Shown here one piece after another: positions 31,722 through 39,981 of a DNA stretch of 64,000 nucleotides. The stretch is taken from assembly GCA_963807305.1 (NCBI GenBank), contig CAWEBN010000005.1:620001-684000 (forward strand). The letters are read 5' to 3'. Under the pieces are notes generated by a model. The model searched no databases. It was not told the origin of the DNA and saw nothing but the letters and a program-made list of their open reading frames with translations. A program made the translations under genes and the position numbers. This DNA is from JAOPZW01 sp963807305. Lineage in GTDB: Bacteria; Actinomycetota; Thermoleophilia; Solirubrobacterales; Solirubrobacteraceae. Numbering within the stretch: the stretch's first letter is position 1; every line of letters begins with the position of its first letter.

Positions 31722-33005
31722 ATGAGCACGGTGAGCCTCGTACCACTGGCGGTCAGCACGTCCCCGGTCTTCGAGGTCGACACCGGCTCGTTCCTCGCGA
31801 TCGTCGCGGCCGGCGCGGTGGCGGGAACGCTGGTCGCCGTGGCCGGCGGGCGCGGCCTGTTCCTGCCGGTGGTCGTGGTCGAGTTGATCCTGGGAGTGCT
31901 GATCGGGCCGCAGCTGCTGGATCTCGCCAGGGTCAATGCGTTCACGGAATTCTTCGGCGACCTCGGCCTCGGCATGCTCTTCTTTTTCGCCGGCTATGAG
32001 ATCGACCTTGCCCGCATCCGCGGCACGCCGCTGCGTCTGGGGCTCTTGGGCTGGGCGATGTCGCTGGCGATCGCCTACGCCCTGGGCGGCGTGCTCGCCC
32101 TGGCCGGCGTGGTCATCTCGCTCGTCTACGTCGGATCCGCACTCGCGACCACGGCGATCGGGACCCTGTTGCCGGTCCTCTCCGACACCGGCGAGATGCG
32201 TAGTCGCTTCGGCACCTACCTGCTCGCCGCGGGCGCCGTGGGGGAGTTCGGCCCGATCCTGCTGCTCACACTCGTCCTCTCGACGCAGAGCGAGGTGCAC
32301 AACGCCCTGATCCTCGTAGCGTTCGTCCTGGTCGCCGTCGCCGTCGCCGTCGTGGCGGTCCGCTCGTCGGAGCACACGCTCCCGCTCTTCGAGCGCACGC
32401 TCGAGTCGAGCTCGCAGCTGGCGGTCCGCTGGTTCGTCGTCCTCGTCTTCGCACTGGCGCTGCTCGCGAACAAGCTCGGGCTCGACCTCCTGCTCGGCGG
32501 GTTCGCCGCCGGCCTGATCACCAGGCAGGTGCTCCAGAAGTCGGAGGTCGAGGTGTTCGACTCGAAGCTCAACGCGGTGGCGTTCGGGTTCTTTGTGCCG
32601 TTCTTCTTTGTGGTGAGCGGGTTGCGCCTCGACGTCGACGCGCTGTTCTCGAGCGTGTCCAGCGTTGCGAAGCTACTGCTCTTCTTCGTGCTGTTCCTCG
32701 TCGTCCGCGGAACGCCGGCGCTGCTGCTCTACCGCGGCGTCCTGCCGCTCCGGGAGGACCGATTCGCGCTCGCGCTCTTCAGCTCCACGCAGCTGCCCCT
32801 CGTGGTGGCGATCACGACGCTCGCCGTCCGCGAGGGGCACATGCGATCGTCCACCGCCGCCGCGCTCGTGGGCGCCGGCGCGCTGTCGACCCTGGCGGGG
32901 CCGCTGCACGGACTGCGCATGCGGCGGATCGCTGCCGAGAAGCGCGCCGCCGCCGGCGTCGTCGAGGCAGGGGCGCTTCCCGCCGAGGCGCCGGCCACGC
33001 CATGA
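31722..33005 (+). CDS. Cation:proton antiporter (CPA2/KefB-like)
   Basis: A protein of 427 aa with about 12 membrane segments and no C-terminal TrkA-N domain. Family landmarks: PVVVVELILGVLIGPQLL, GDLGLGMLFFFAGYEIDLARIRG, then a run of Gly-rich helices and VPFFFVVSGLRLDVDALF in the second half. It probably exchanges Na+ or K+ for protons. The start is uncertain (ATG 31722 or ATG 31680). The next gene overlaps its end by ATGA, so they form an operon. It is the first gene right of the tRNA-Arg island. Confidence 0.85.
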   Translation: MSTVSLVPLAVSTSPVFEVDTGSFLAIVAAGAVAGTLVAVAGGRGLFLPVVVVELILGVLIGPQLLDLARVNAFTEFFGDLGLGMLFFFAGYEIDLARIRGTPLRLGLLGWAMSLAIAYALGGVLALAGVVISLVYVGSALATTAIGTLLPVLSDTGEMRSRFGTYLLAAGAVGEFGPILLLTLVLSTQSEVHNALILVAFVLVAVAVAVVAVRSSEHTLPLFERTLESSSQLAVRWFVVLVFALALLANKLGLDLLLGGFAAGLITRQVLQKSEVEVFDSKLNAVAFGFFVPFFFVVSGLRLDVDALFSSVSSVAKLLLFFVLFLVVRGTPALLLYRGVLPLREDRFALALFSSTQLPLVVAITTLAVREGHMRSSTAAALVGAGALSTLAGPLHGLRMRRIAAEKRAAAGVVEAGALPAEAPATP

Positions 33006-34378
33006 GCGCGGGCGAGCGCCAGGCCGCGCTCGACCCCGCGGCCGGTGTTCTCGCCAGCGCGAATGCCGTCCCGCTCGACCAGCTGTCGGCGAGCGAGCGC
33101 TCGGCCAGCTGGCGCACCCGGTTCCTCCTGCGCGAGTGGGTCGCCGGCAGCCTCTTCGTCATCCCGACCCTCTATATGGCCACCGCGCTCGCCCTGGCGG
33201 AGATCCTCCCGCGCATCGAGGGCTCGCGCGACGTCCTCTCGCTGAACTTCGCGAACGACACCGCGCGCACGTTCTACTCCGCGGTGGCGGGCGGGATGAT
33301 CGCGTTCACCGGGCTGGTGGTGTCGATCGCCGTCGTCGTGGTGCAGTTCGGCGCGAGCCAGTACACCCCGCGCCTCGTCTCACGCTTCCGTCGGGACCCG
33401 ATCGTCAAGCACGCGCTCGGCGCCTTCATCGCGCCGGCGATGTTCTCGCTCGTCTCGCTGGGCAGCATCGGCCGCGACGGCGCGACCGTCGTCCCGAGCG
33501 TGGCCATCACCGTGGCCCTCGCCCTGCTCGTCGGAGCGGTGCTCGCCTTCTACGGGCTCGTCGGGCGCCTGCTCGACCTGCTGCGCCCGCGGCGCATCGT
33601 GGGGCAGATCGTCGATGAGGCCGCGAGGGCGATCCGCGACGCCTATCCCTTCGCGCTGCGCGACGCGCCGCCGCCGGCGGTCGCCGAATACGCCCCGGTC
33701 ACGACCATGGTCTGCCACGAGGGCCGGCCCGGCGTGGTGTCGGCGCTCGATCGCGCGCGCCTCGTACGGGCGGCGACGGCGGCCGGAGCCGTGATCGAGG
33801 TCCGCTTCGGCATCGGTGGCTACGTGCCCACGGGCGCCGACCTGTTCGCCATCCGCGGGCGCGCGCAAGGCGTGGACCGTGCGGAGTTGCGCAAGGGCGT
33901 GATCCTGGCGGAAGAACGCACGTTCACGCAGGACCCGGCCTTCGCCCTGCGGGCCATCGTGGACATCGCGCTGCGCGCCCTGTCACCCGCGGTCAACGAT
34001 CCGACGACGGCGGTCCAGGCGCTCGACGGCATCGACGCGCTGCTCCTGGAGTTCGCCGCGCGCGACCTCGAGCGCGGGCGCATCACCGGCGAGGACGGCG
34101 CCCTGCGGGTGGTCTATCCCAACATGGTCTGGGCGGACGTGCTCGACCTCTCGCTCACCGAGATCCGCCACTACGGCGTCGACACGCCGCAGATCGCCCG
34201 TCGTCTGCGCGCGCTGCTCCTCGGCCTGGCCGAGCAGGCTCCCCCGGCGCGGCGCGCCCCGCTCGACGACCATCTCGCGCGCCTCGACGTCGCCGTGCGC
34301 GCGGCCTATCCCGACGCGATGGAGCGCGCGTACGCCGAGACCCCGGACCACCTCGGCATCGGCAGCGGCGACCACTGA
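33002..34378 (+). CDS. DUF2254 family membrane protein
   Basis: A protein of 458 aa. Four N-terminal membrane segments (SLFVIPTLYMATALALAEI, FYSAVAGGMIAFTGLVVSIAVVVVQF, ALGAFIAPAMFSLVSLG, VAITVALALLVGAVLAFYGL) lead to a large soluble half. The signature ALSPAVNDPTTAVQALD near residue 330 is the strongest family mark. Function is unknown. It overlaps the antiporter stop (ATGA), which suggests a role in ion or pH homeostasis, as inference from context. Confidence 0.9.
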   Translation: MSAGERQAALDPAAGVLASANAVPLDQLSASERSASWRTRFLLREWVAGSLFVIPTLYMATALALAEILPRIEGSRDVLSLNFANDTARTFYSAVAGGMIAFTGLVVSIAVVVVQFGASQYTPRLVSRFRRDPIVKHALGAFIAPAMFSLVSLGSIGRDGATVVPSVAITVALALLVGAVLAFYGLVGRLLDLLRPRRIVGQIVDEAARAIRDAYPFALRDAPPPAVAEYAPVTTMVCHEGRPGVVSALDRARLVRAATAAGAVIEVRFGIGGYVPTGADLFAIRGRAQGVDRAELRKGVILAEERTFTQDPAFALRAIVDIALRALSPAVNDPTTAVQALDGIDALLLEFAARDLERGRITGEDGALRVVYPNMVWADVLDLSLTEIRHYGVDTPQIARRLRALLLGLAEQAPPARRAPLDDHLARLDVAVRAAYPDAMERAYAETPDHLGIGSGDH

Positions 34379-34445
34379 GGCCGTTGGCCGGGCGCGCGAA
34401 TTCTCCTGCGCGAGAAGACACGACCGTGCGTTGCCGGGCGCCGCG

Positions 34446-34575
34446 ATGACCACGTCGTCCGCCGCGGTCGTCTGCTTGCACGGGCTGCGGCGCACGTCGG
34501 CCGACTGGGACGCGGTCTGCCGTGGCCTGCCGGAGGGGCGGCGCCGGCCGTCCTGCCCTGCGGTCGCACTGCAAC
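34446..34575 (+). pseudogene. Alpha/beta hydrolase, N-terminal fragment
   Basis: The frame opens MTTSSAAVVCLHGLRRTSADWDAVCRGLPEG, the oxyanion strand-turn of an alpha/beta hydrolase, then loses sense within 45 codons and collides with the 3' end of the TetR gene. No nucleophile elbow follows. A truncated gene remnant is the best reading. Confidence 0.45.
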
Positions 34576-34602
34576 CGCTGGGCAGGACAGCTGCTCAGCG
34601 GA

Positions 34603-35211
34603 TCACGGGCGCGCCGGCTGTGGCGCGCCGACGCTCGCCAGCAGCCCCGCGGCGGCGGTGTCGAAGCGCCCGACATCGCCGTACGGGCGCGCGACGAGCA
34701 TCGCTCCCTCGAGCCCGCTGACGATGAGGCGCGCCGCGTCGGCCGCGTTGCCGGTCACGGCGATGGTGCCCGCGCGCCGGCCGTCGGAGAGGACCTTCTC
34801 GACCCACGCCTCGTTGGCGTCGATGAAGGCGATCACCGCGGCGCGCATCGGGTCGGGCAGCGTCTGGTACTCGGCGGCGAGCATGCCGCACAGGCACATA
34901 CGCCGGCCGCGCATTACGTCGGCGTAGAGACCGGCGTAGGCGTCGAGCTTCGCGGGCGCGTCGGCGATGTTCACGTCGATGTCGGCCAGGGCGGCGGCGA
35001 AGCGCTCCGTGTAGCGCTCGATCAGCGCTCGTCCGAGCTCGGCCTTGCCGGGGAAGTGGTAGTGCAGGGCCGCCGTGGTCATGTCGAGCTCGGCGGCGAC
35101 GTCGGCGTAGCTGAAGCCGTTGAAGCCGCGGACCTGCACGAGGCGCTCGCCGATGTCGAGGATGCGGGCGGCGGTGTCGTTCGTCTCGGTGCTGTTGCGC
35201 TTGGCCGGCAT
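34603..35211 (-). CDS. TetR/AcrR family transcription regulator
   Basis: A protein of 202 aa. The N-terminal HTH is ILDIGERLVQVRGFNGFSYADVAAELDMTTAALHYHFPGKAELGRALIERY, canonical TetR. The C-terminal ligand domain follows (CGMLAAEYQTLPDPMRAAVIAFIDANEAWVEKVLSDGR). The ATG at 35211 is the family-typical start; an ATG at 35259 would add 16 residues. A perfect palindrome at 35262-35277 lies between it and the divergent cupin gene and is the likely operator for both. Confidence 0.88.
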   Translation of the reverse strand: MPAKRNSTETNDTAARILDIGERLVQVRGFNGFSYADVAAELDMTTAALHYHFPGKAELGRALIERYTERFAAALADIDVNIADAPAKLDAYAGLYADVMRGRRMCLCGMLAAEYQTLPDPMRAAVIAFIDANEAWVEKVLSDGRRAGTIAVTGNAADAARLIVSGLEGAMLVARPYGDVGRFDTAAAGLLASVGAPQPARP

Positions 35212-35261
35212 TCGCGTCGGACCATCCTCACACAGGCGGAAGTCTGGGTCACTTGTCATCC

Positions 35262-35277
35262 TACCTACTAGTAGGTA
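35262..35277. promoter_or_regulatory. TetR-type operator (perfect 16-bp palindrome)
   Basis: TACCTACTAGTAGGTA is fully self-complementary. It sits between the divergent tetR and cupin genes, 50-70 bp from either start, where a TetR repressor would shut off both. Confidence 0.65.
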
Positions 35278-35313
35278 AGGTCGTGCCAATCCACCCGCCG
35301 AAGGAGGCGAGCC

Positions 35314-35673
35314 ATGCAGCAGACCGAGCACAAGAGCTTCGGTGCGCCCGAGGAGACGCGCGAGTTCCCCAACGGCCACGCGGAGATCCTGCAGATCGGC
35401 GGTGGAGAGGTCGGACGGCTCGTGTTCGAGCCGGGGTGGCGCTGGTCCAACGACGTCAAGCCGCTCGCCAACACCGAGAGCTGCGAGGCGCCGCACTTCC
35501 AGTACCACGTGGCCGGGCGGCTGGCCATCCGCATGGACGACGGCACCGAGTTCGTCGCCGAGCCGGGCGACATCACCTCGCTGCCGTCCGGCCACGACGC
35601 GTGGGTGGTGGGCGACGAGCCCGCGATCGTCGTGGATTGGTTCGGCGCCAGCAACTACGCCAAGCGCGCCTGA
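35314..35673 (+). CDS. Cupin domain protein
   Basis: A protein of 119 aa. The first cupin motif region includes GWRWSNDVKPL and HFQYHVAGRLAIRMDDG, the second is EFVAEPGDITSLPSGHDAWVVGDEPAIVVDW. Some of the usual His ligands are replaced, so metal binding is uncertain. The start has a good GGAGG 6 nt ahead. It is controlled from the operator region shared with TetR and followed 12 bp later by an NTF2-like gene. Confidence 0.8.
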   Translation: MQQTEHKSFGAPEETREFPNGHAEILQIGGGEVGRLVFEPGWRWSNDVKPLANTESCEAPHFQYHVAGRLAIRMDDGTEFVAEPGDITSLPSGHDAWVVGDEPAIVVDWFGASNYAKRA

Positions 35674-35685
35674 GGGGCGGCCGCC

Positions 35686-36093
35686 ATGGACATCGCCGCG
35701 CTGATCGACCGCTACGACGCCGCGTGGAACGGCCAGGACCTCGACGCGATCGCGTCGATGCACGCCGACGACATCGTCTTCCACAATCACACGGCAGGGG
35801 AACGGGTCGACGGCGCGGCGGCGGTCCGCGACCACGTCGGGGCGATCTTCGCGCGCTGGCCGACCCTGCGCTTCGAGCGCCGGGCGCTGCGCGTCGGCGA
35901 CGACTTCGCCGTGAGCGAGTGGACGGCGCGCGCGACGCACCCCGACGACGGGCGCGAGCTCGAGTGGGACGGCGTCGACGTCTTCCCGATCGCGGCCGAC
36001 GGGCGCATCGCCCGCAAGGACATCTACTCGACGTCGGGCACGCCGCGGGTGCTGAGCACGCGCCCGTCGGAGAGGATCGTCAGCGCCTCGTAG
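35686..36093 (+). CDS. NTF2/SnoaL-like protein
   Basis: A protein of 135 aa with a SnoaL-like fold: IAALIDRYDAAWNGQDLDAIASMHADDIVFHNHT, VRDHVGAIFARWPTLRFERRALRVGDDFAVSEWTARATH. Members act as isomerases, cyclases or ligand carriers. It follows the cupin gene closely, and both probably belong to the TetR regulon. Its last ~70 bp overlap the convergent ApbE gene, so an earlier true stop by indel is possible but not required. Confidence 0.75.
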   Translation: MDIAALIDRYDAAWNGQDLDAIASMHADDIVFHNHTAGERVDGAAAVRDHVGAIFARWPTLRFERRALRVGDDFAVSEWTARATHPDDGRELEWDGVDVFPIAADGRIARKDIYSTSGTPRVLSTRPSERIVSAS

Positions 36094-36770
36094 TCGCCGA
36101 GCCCGGCGGTCCACGCCGGGCCGTCGACGCCCATGGCGAAGGCAGCCGTGGCATAGGCGTCGGCGGTGCCCAGGTCGGGCCCGAGGACGGTGACCGACAA
36201 CACGCCCTCGGGCGCCTCGCCGGTCCGCGGGTCGACGATGTGCGCGCCGCGCTCGTAGGCGCCCGAGGTGGCGACCGCGAGGTCGCGCGCGTGCAGGACG
36301 GCGGCGGTGCGGTCGCGCCGGTAGGGGTGCTGGATCCCGACGCGCCACGGCCGGCCCGGCGCGCGCTCGCCGCGCACGCGGACGTCGCCGCCGGCGTGGA
36401 CGCACAGGTTGCGCGCGCCGTCGCCGACGAGCATCGAAGCCGCGGTCTCGACCGCCCACCCCTTCACGAAGGCCGACGGGTCGAGCGCGCCGCGGGCGCG
36501 GACGTCGAAGCAGCCGCCGGTGCGCTCGCGCAGCGCCTGGCAGCGCGCGAGCACCGCGCGGACCTCGGGCGCGGCGTCCTCGGGCGCGAGGGTGCCCGCG
36601 TCGAGCCGGCTGATCTCGCTCTCGGCGCGGTAGGTGCTGAAGGTGCCGTCCACCCAGTGCAACCAGTCGAACGCGCGGTCGAGCGCCTCCGGGTCGACGC
36701 CGTCGTCGCGGACGTCGATCCCGACGGGGATCCCCATCACCTCTCGGACGATGTGGTGCCCGTCAGCCAT
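36024..36770 (-). CDS. apbE: FAD:protein FMN transferase
   Basis: A protein of 248 aa that covalently attaches FMN from FAD to Ser/Thr of target proteins, with Mg2+. Blocks: MGIPVGIDVR, FSTYRAESEISRLD, ALDPSAFVKGWAVETAASML, ARNLCVHAGGDVRVRG, HIVDPRTGE and TADAYATAAFAMG. No signal peptide or lipobox is obvious, so it may act in the cytoplasm or be exported by another route. The start overlaps the end of the FMN-binding protein gene, its probable substrate, and a membrane ferric-reductase-like gene starts the operon. Confidence 0.92.
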   Translation of the reverse strand: MADGHHIVREVMGIPVGIDVRDDGVDPEALDRAFDWLHWVDGTFSTYRAESEISRLDAGTLAPEDAAPEVRAVLARCQALRERTGGCFDVRARGALDPSAFVKGWAVETAASMLVGDGARNLCVHAGGDVRVRGERAPGRPWRVGIQHPYRRDRTAAVLHARDLAVATSGAYERGAHIVDPRTGEAPEGVLSVTVLGPDLGTADAYATAAFAMGVDGPAWTAGLGDYEALTILSDGRVLSTRGVPDVE

Positions 36771-37248
36771 GCGCCCGGGCCTGGTCGATGGCCGCCTGCA
36801 GCGACTTGCGATAGCTGCGGCTCGTGTAGGTCGCCCCGCTGACGACGTCGACGTCGCCGCTGAGGCCCGCCTTCAGCGCCTCCTCGCGCAGGATCGGCTC
36901 AGCCCGGGCGTTGATCGCCTCGGTGCGCGCGTTGTCGCCGCTCAGCTCGAGGGTCTCCACGCGGGTCAGCTCGCCGCCGGTCAGCGTCACACGGAGCTGG
37001 ATGATCGAGAACGGCGTGGTCGCCGTCTCGGTGGCGGTGCGCACCGGCCCCTTGCGGGTCGGCCGCCGGCTGCTCACACGCCGCACCTGCCGCTCGGCGG
37101 GCGTGGTGGTGAGCGGCGGCACCTGGCCCGTGCCGCCCGGCGCCGCGATCGACGGCGGCCGTGCGCGGACGTTGGCCAGCAGCGCGACGACTGCCGCCGT
37201 CGCCACCGCGGCGGGCACCGCGCGCCGCGCCACGAGCCGCCCGTTCAC
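36763..37248 (-). CDS. FMN-binding domain protein, flavinylation target
   Basis: A protein of 161 aa. An N-terminal membrane anchor/signal (RAVPAAVATAAVVALLANV) precedes a Thr/Arg-rich linker and one FMN-binding domain (RVTLTGGELTRVETLEL, then VSGATYTSRSYRKSLQAAI). The motif SGATYT corresponds to the S/T-GAT site where ApbE attaches FMN through the Thr. It overlaps both neighbours (ferric-reductase-like gene upstream, apbE downstream) by a few bases, making a tight three-gene unit for electron transfer outside the membrane. Confidence 0.9.
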   Translation of the reverse strand: MNGRLVARRAVPAAVATAAVVALLANVRARPPSIAAPGGTGQVPPLTTTPAERQVRRVSSRRPTRKGPVRTATETATTPFSIIQLRVTLTGGELTRVETLELSGDNARTEAINARAEPILREEALKAGLSGDVDVVSGATYTSRSYRKSLQAAIDQARAHG

Positions 37249-38534
37249 CAGCCGAACCCCTCGCTGATGATGTGCCGCGCGGAGACGCCGGCGCGGCGCA
37301 GGCTCGCGCGCGTGGCTTCGGTCATCCGCGGCGGCCCGCAGACGTAGACGTCGCGGCCGGCGATGTCGGGCACCAGCGCCTGCAGGTGCTCGGCCGACAG
37401 CAGCTCGTCGCCCCGGCGCTCGCCCAGCACGTAGTGCAGCTCGGCGCCGCGCCGCTGTGCGAGCTCGTCGAGCTCGGCGCGGAAGAGGACGTCGTCCTCG
37501 CTGGCCGCGCGGTAGATGACGGCGATGGCGCCCGGCTCACCCGGCGTGTCCTCGAGCAGCGCGCGGATCGGCGAGATGCCCACCCCGCCCGCGATCAGGG
37601 CCACCCGCGGATGGCGGCGCGCGGCGCTCGTCAGCCCGCCCGACGGCCCCTCGATGATCACGCGAGTCCCGACCGGCACCGACGCCAGCCGGCGCGTGTA
37701 GTCGCCGACGTCCTTGACGGTGATGCGCAGTCGCCGACCGTCGGGCGCGGCCGACAGCGAGAACGGGTGCGTCTCCCACCAGTGCCCGCGCGCCAGGAAG
37801 CGCCAGTGCAGCGACTGGCCCGCCCGGACCGGGAGACGCTCGAGGCCCACGCCGCCGATCTCCAGCGAGACGATCCCCGGCGCCTCGGGGATCACGCGCT
37901 CGATCCGCAGCCGGTGGCGTAGCGAGCGTGCGAACGGGAGCACCAGCCGCAGCCCGACGAGCGCTCCCAGCGCGACCGCGTAGAGCGCCCACCAGTACGC
38001 GCGCGCGACCGGCTGGCCCTGGAACTCGCGGCCGGTGGCGAGCTGATGGCTGAAGGCCAGTGCGATCGCGAGGTAGGCCGAGACGTGCAGCGCGTGCCAC
38101 ACGCGGTAGGAAAGCCGGCGGCGGACCGCCACCACCGAGCTGACGACGACGACCACCAGCAGCCCGAGCCCGATGGTGGCCAGCAGGACACCCGAGTAGC
38201 GCGTGAGCAGGTCGCCGGTCTCGCGCGTCAGCGAGACGCCGTCGTCCAGCGCGTAGCCGGCCGTGATGAGCACCGTGTGGGCGACGAGCAGCGCCAGGCA
38301 CGCGACCCCGTTGCGCCGGTGCCACACCGCCATGCGCTCGATCCCCACTGCGTCGAGGACGGGGATGCGCGCCAGCAGCAGGAGCTCGACCAACGCCAGG
38401 TAGGCGCCGAGCAGGCCCGTGACGCGCCCGAGGCTCGTCAGCAGCGCGGCGAGGTCGTGGACCTCGCGGATACCGCCCTGGCGCCACCACAGCCCCACGA
38501 CCACGACCGCGTTGGCCGCGACGAGCGTCGCCAC
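37245..38534 (-). CDS. Ferric-reductase-like transmembrane protein with ferredoxin-NADP reductase domain
   Basis: About 429 aa from GTG 38534. Six membrane helices carry the haem-type histidines (WHRRNGVACLALLVAHTVLI and VWHALHVSAYLAIALAFSHQL). The FAD/NADPH part follows: HPFSLSAAPDGRRLRITVKD, a nucleotide loop IAGGVGISPIRALLED, and VYVCGPPRMTEA near the end. The protein can carry electrons from NAD(P)H across the membrane to the flavinylated partner. The start is unclear: coding similarity (RRRITGWDVATL) reaches upstream of 38534, but no ATG/GTG/TTG in frame lies near; ATG 38687 gives an unlikely leader, and a frameshift from ATG 38601 is possible. Confidence 0.83.
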   Translation of the reverse strand: MATLVAANAVVVVGLWWRQGGIREVHDLAALLTSLGRVTGLLGAYLALVELLLLARIPVLDAVGIERMAVWHRRNGVACLALLVAHTVLITAGYALDDGVSLTRETGDLLTRYSGVLLATIGLGLLVVVVVSSVVAVRRRLSYRVWHALHVSAYLAIALAFSHQLATGREFQGQPVARAYWWALYAVALGALVGLRLVLPFARSLRHRLRIERVIPEAPGIVSLEIGGVGLERLPVRAGQSLHWRFLARGHWWETHPFSLSAAPDGRRLRITVKDVGDYTRRLASVPVGTRVIIEGPSGGLTSAARRHPRVALIAGGVGISPIRALLEDTPGEPGAIAVIYRAASEDDVLFRAELDELAQRRGAELHYVLGERRGDELLSAEHLQALVPDIAGRDVYVCGPPRMTEATRASLRRAGVSARHIISEGFGW

Positions 38535-38701
38535 GTCCCATCCCGTGATCCTGCGCCGGACGTTGCGTGCGGGCGTGTGGGTTGCGACGGCGATGGCGCA
38601 TGAGATACCGCCTGCGGGGCGCAGACGACAACTCGGTACGCGCTGATCGCCCGCTGCGGCGGCAGGCTGCAGCCAGGCGATCTCCATCGCGGGGCGTCCC
38701 A

Positions 38702-38707
38702 TAGGGT
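38702..38707 (+). promoter_or_regulatory. -10-like TAGGGT before MFS gene
   Basis: TAGGGT ends 8 nt before the ATG at 38716, the leaderless pattern. Confidence 0.45.
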
Positions 38708-38715
38708 CGAGCGCG

Positions 38716-39969
38716 ATGGGGAGGATTGGCGCGCTCGTCCCGGAGGTGCTGCGTACCGAGGCGCAGTTCCGGCTGCTCTTCGCGGGCCAGGTGCTCTCGC
38801 TCGTCGGCGATCGCGTCATGCTCGTGGCGCTGCCCTTCGCCGTCCTGGAGGCCGGCGGCAGCATCGAGGCGGTCGGGCTCGTGGTCACCGCGCAGCTCGT
38901 GCCCTTCCTCGTCTTCGCGCTCGCCGGCGGGGTCATCTCCGACCGTGGCGATCGCCGTCGCGTGCTCATCGCCTCCGACGTCGCGCGCCTGATCGTGCAG
39001 GGCGTCGGCGGCGTGCTGCTCGTGGCCGACGCCGCCAGCCCGCTCACGCTCGGGATCCTGGCCGCGCTCTACGGAACGGCCGACGCCTTCTTCCAGCCGG
39101 CCTTCACCGGCCTGCTGCCGCAGACGGTCTCGCACGCCGGCCAGCTGCAACCGGCCAACGCGCTGCGCGGGCTGAGCTTCTCGGTCTCGAACATCGCGGG
39201 GCCGGCGATCGCCGGCGTGCTCGTCGCCACCAGCGGCGCCGGGGCGGCGATGCTCTTCGACGCGTGCTCCTTCGCCGTCAGCGTGGCCTGCCTGCTGCGC
39301 CTGCGCCCGGCGGTGGCGGTCGAGGGGATCGAGGACGCGCCGCCGGCCTTCCTGGACGCGGTCATGGCCGGCTGGCACGAGGTCCGCTCGCGCTCGTGGG
39401 TGCTCGCCGGCCTCGGGGCGATGTGCGCGTACGCGGGGATCGTGCTGCCCGCCGTCTACGTGCTGGGCCCGGTCTCGATCGCCGAGCGCCTCGGCGGCCC
39501 GGGCGCATGGGCGGCGGTGGTCGTCGCCTTCGGGCTGGGCTGCGTCCTGGGCGACCTGTTGCTGCTGCGCATCCGCCCGCCCCACGCGCTGCTGACCGGC
39601 GGCATCGCGCTCATCCTCGCCTCGAGCCAGGCCGCGGTCTACGGCGCCGGCGCGGAGCTCGTGTTGACGTGCGCGCTGCAGTTCGTGGCCGGGATCGGCG
39701 TGACCGCCTTCTTCACGCTCTGGGAGGTGTCGCTGCAGGAGCACATCCCGGGCGAGGCGCTCTCGCGCGTGAGCTCCTTCGACTACCTGGCCAGCACGAT
39801 CCTCATGCCCGTCGGCACGGCGGTCGTCGGCCCGGTCGCCGCGTCGGTGGGCACGCAGGAGACGCTGCTGGCGATGAGTGCGGTCGGCATGGCCTGCGCG
39901 CTGTGCTTCCTCGCCGTCCCGTCCGTGCGCAGCCTGCCGCGCGTCGAGGCGACGATCGCCGATCAGTAG
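38716..39969 (+). CDS. MFS transporter
   Basis: A 417-aa, 12-segment transporter of the MFS_3/EntS-like type: FAGQVLSLVGDRVMLVALPFAVLEAGG, then GGVISDRGDRRRVLIASDVARL as motif A, and FFQPAFTGLLPQTVSHAGQLQPANALRG. The 417-residue length is normal. It probably exports a small molecule. It is divergent from the ferric-reductase operon and followed after 12 bp by the fused response regulator, whose -10-like element overlaps this gene's stop codon. Confidence 0.87.
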   Translation: MGRIGALVPEVLRTEAQFRLLFAGQVLSLVGDRVMLVALPFAVLEAGGSIEAVGLVVTAQLVPFLVFALAGGVISDRGDRRRVLIASDVARLIVQGVGGVLLVADAASPLTLGILAALYGTADAFFQPAFTGLLPQTVSHAGQLQPANALRGLSFSVSNIAGPAIAGVLVATSGAGAAMLFDACSFAVSVACLLRLRPAVAVEGIEDAPPAFLDAVMAGWHEVRSRSWVLAGLGAMCAYAGIVLPAVYVLGPVSIAERLGGPGAWAAVVVAFGLGCVLGDLLLLRIRPPHALLTGGIALILASSQAAVYGAGAELVLTCALQFVAGIGVTAFFTLWEVSLQEHIPGEALSRVSSFDYLASTILMPVGTAVVGPVAASVGTQETLLAMSAVGMACALCFLAVPSVRSLPRVEATIADQ

Positions 39970-39972
39970 CGT
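39967..39972 (+). promoter_or_regulatory. -10-like TAGCGT before response-regulator gene
   Basis: TAGCGT includes the stop codon of the MFS gene and ends 9 nt before the GTG at 39982. Confidence 0.4.
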
Positions 39973-39981
39973 TCGCGGCCG

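Noticed and set aside
35211..36459. Upstream extension of the TetR frame
   Set aside because: It runs antisense through the cupin and NTF2-like genes; TetR homology starts at 35211.
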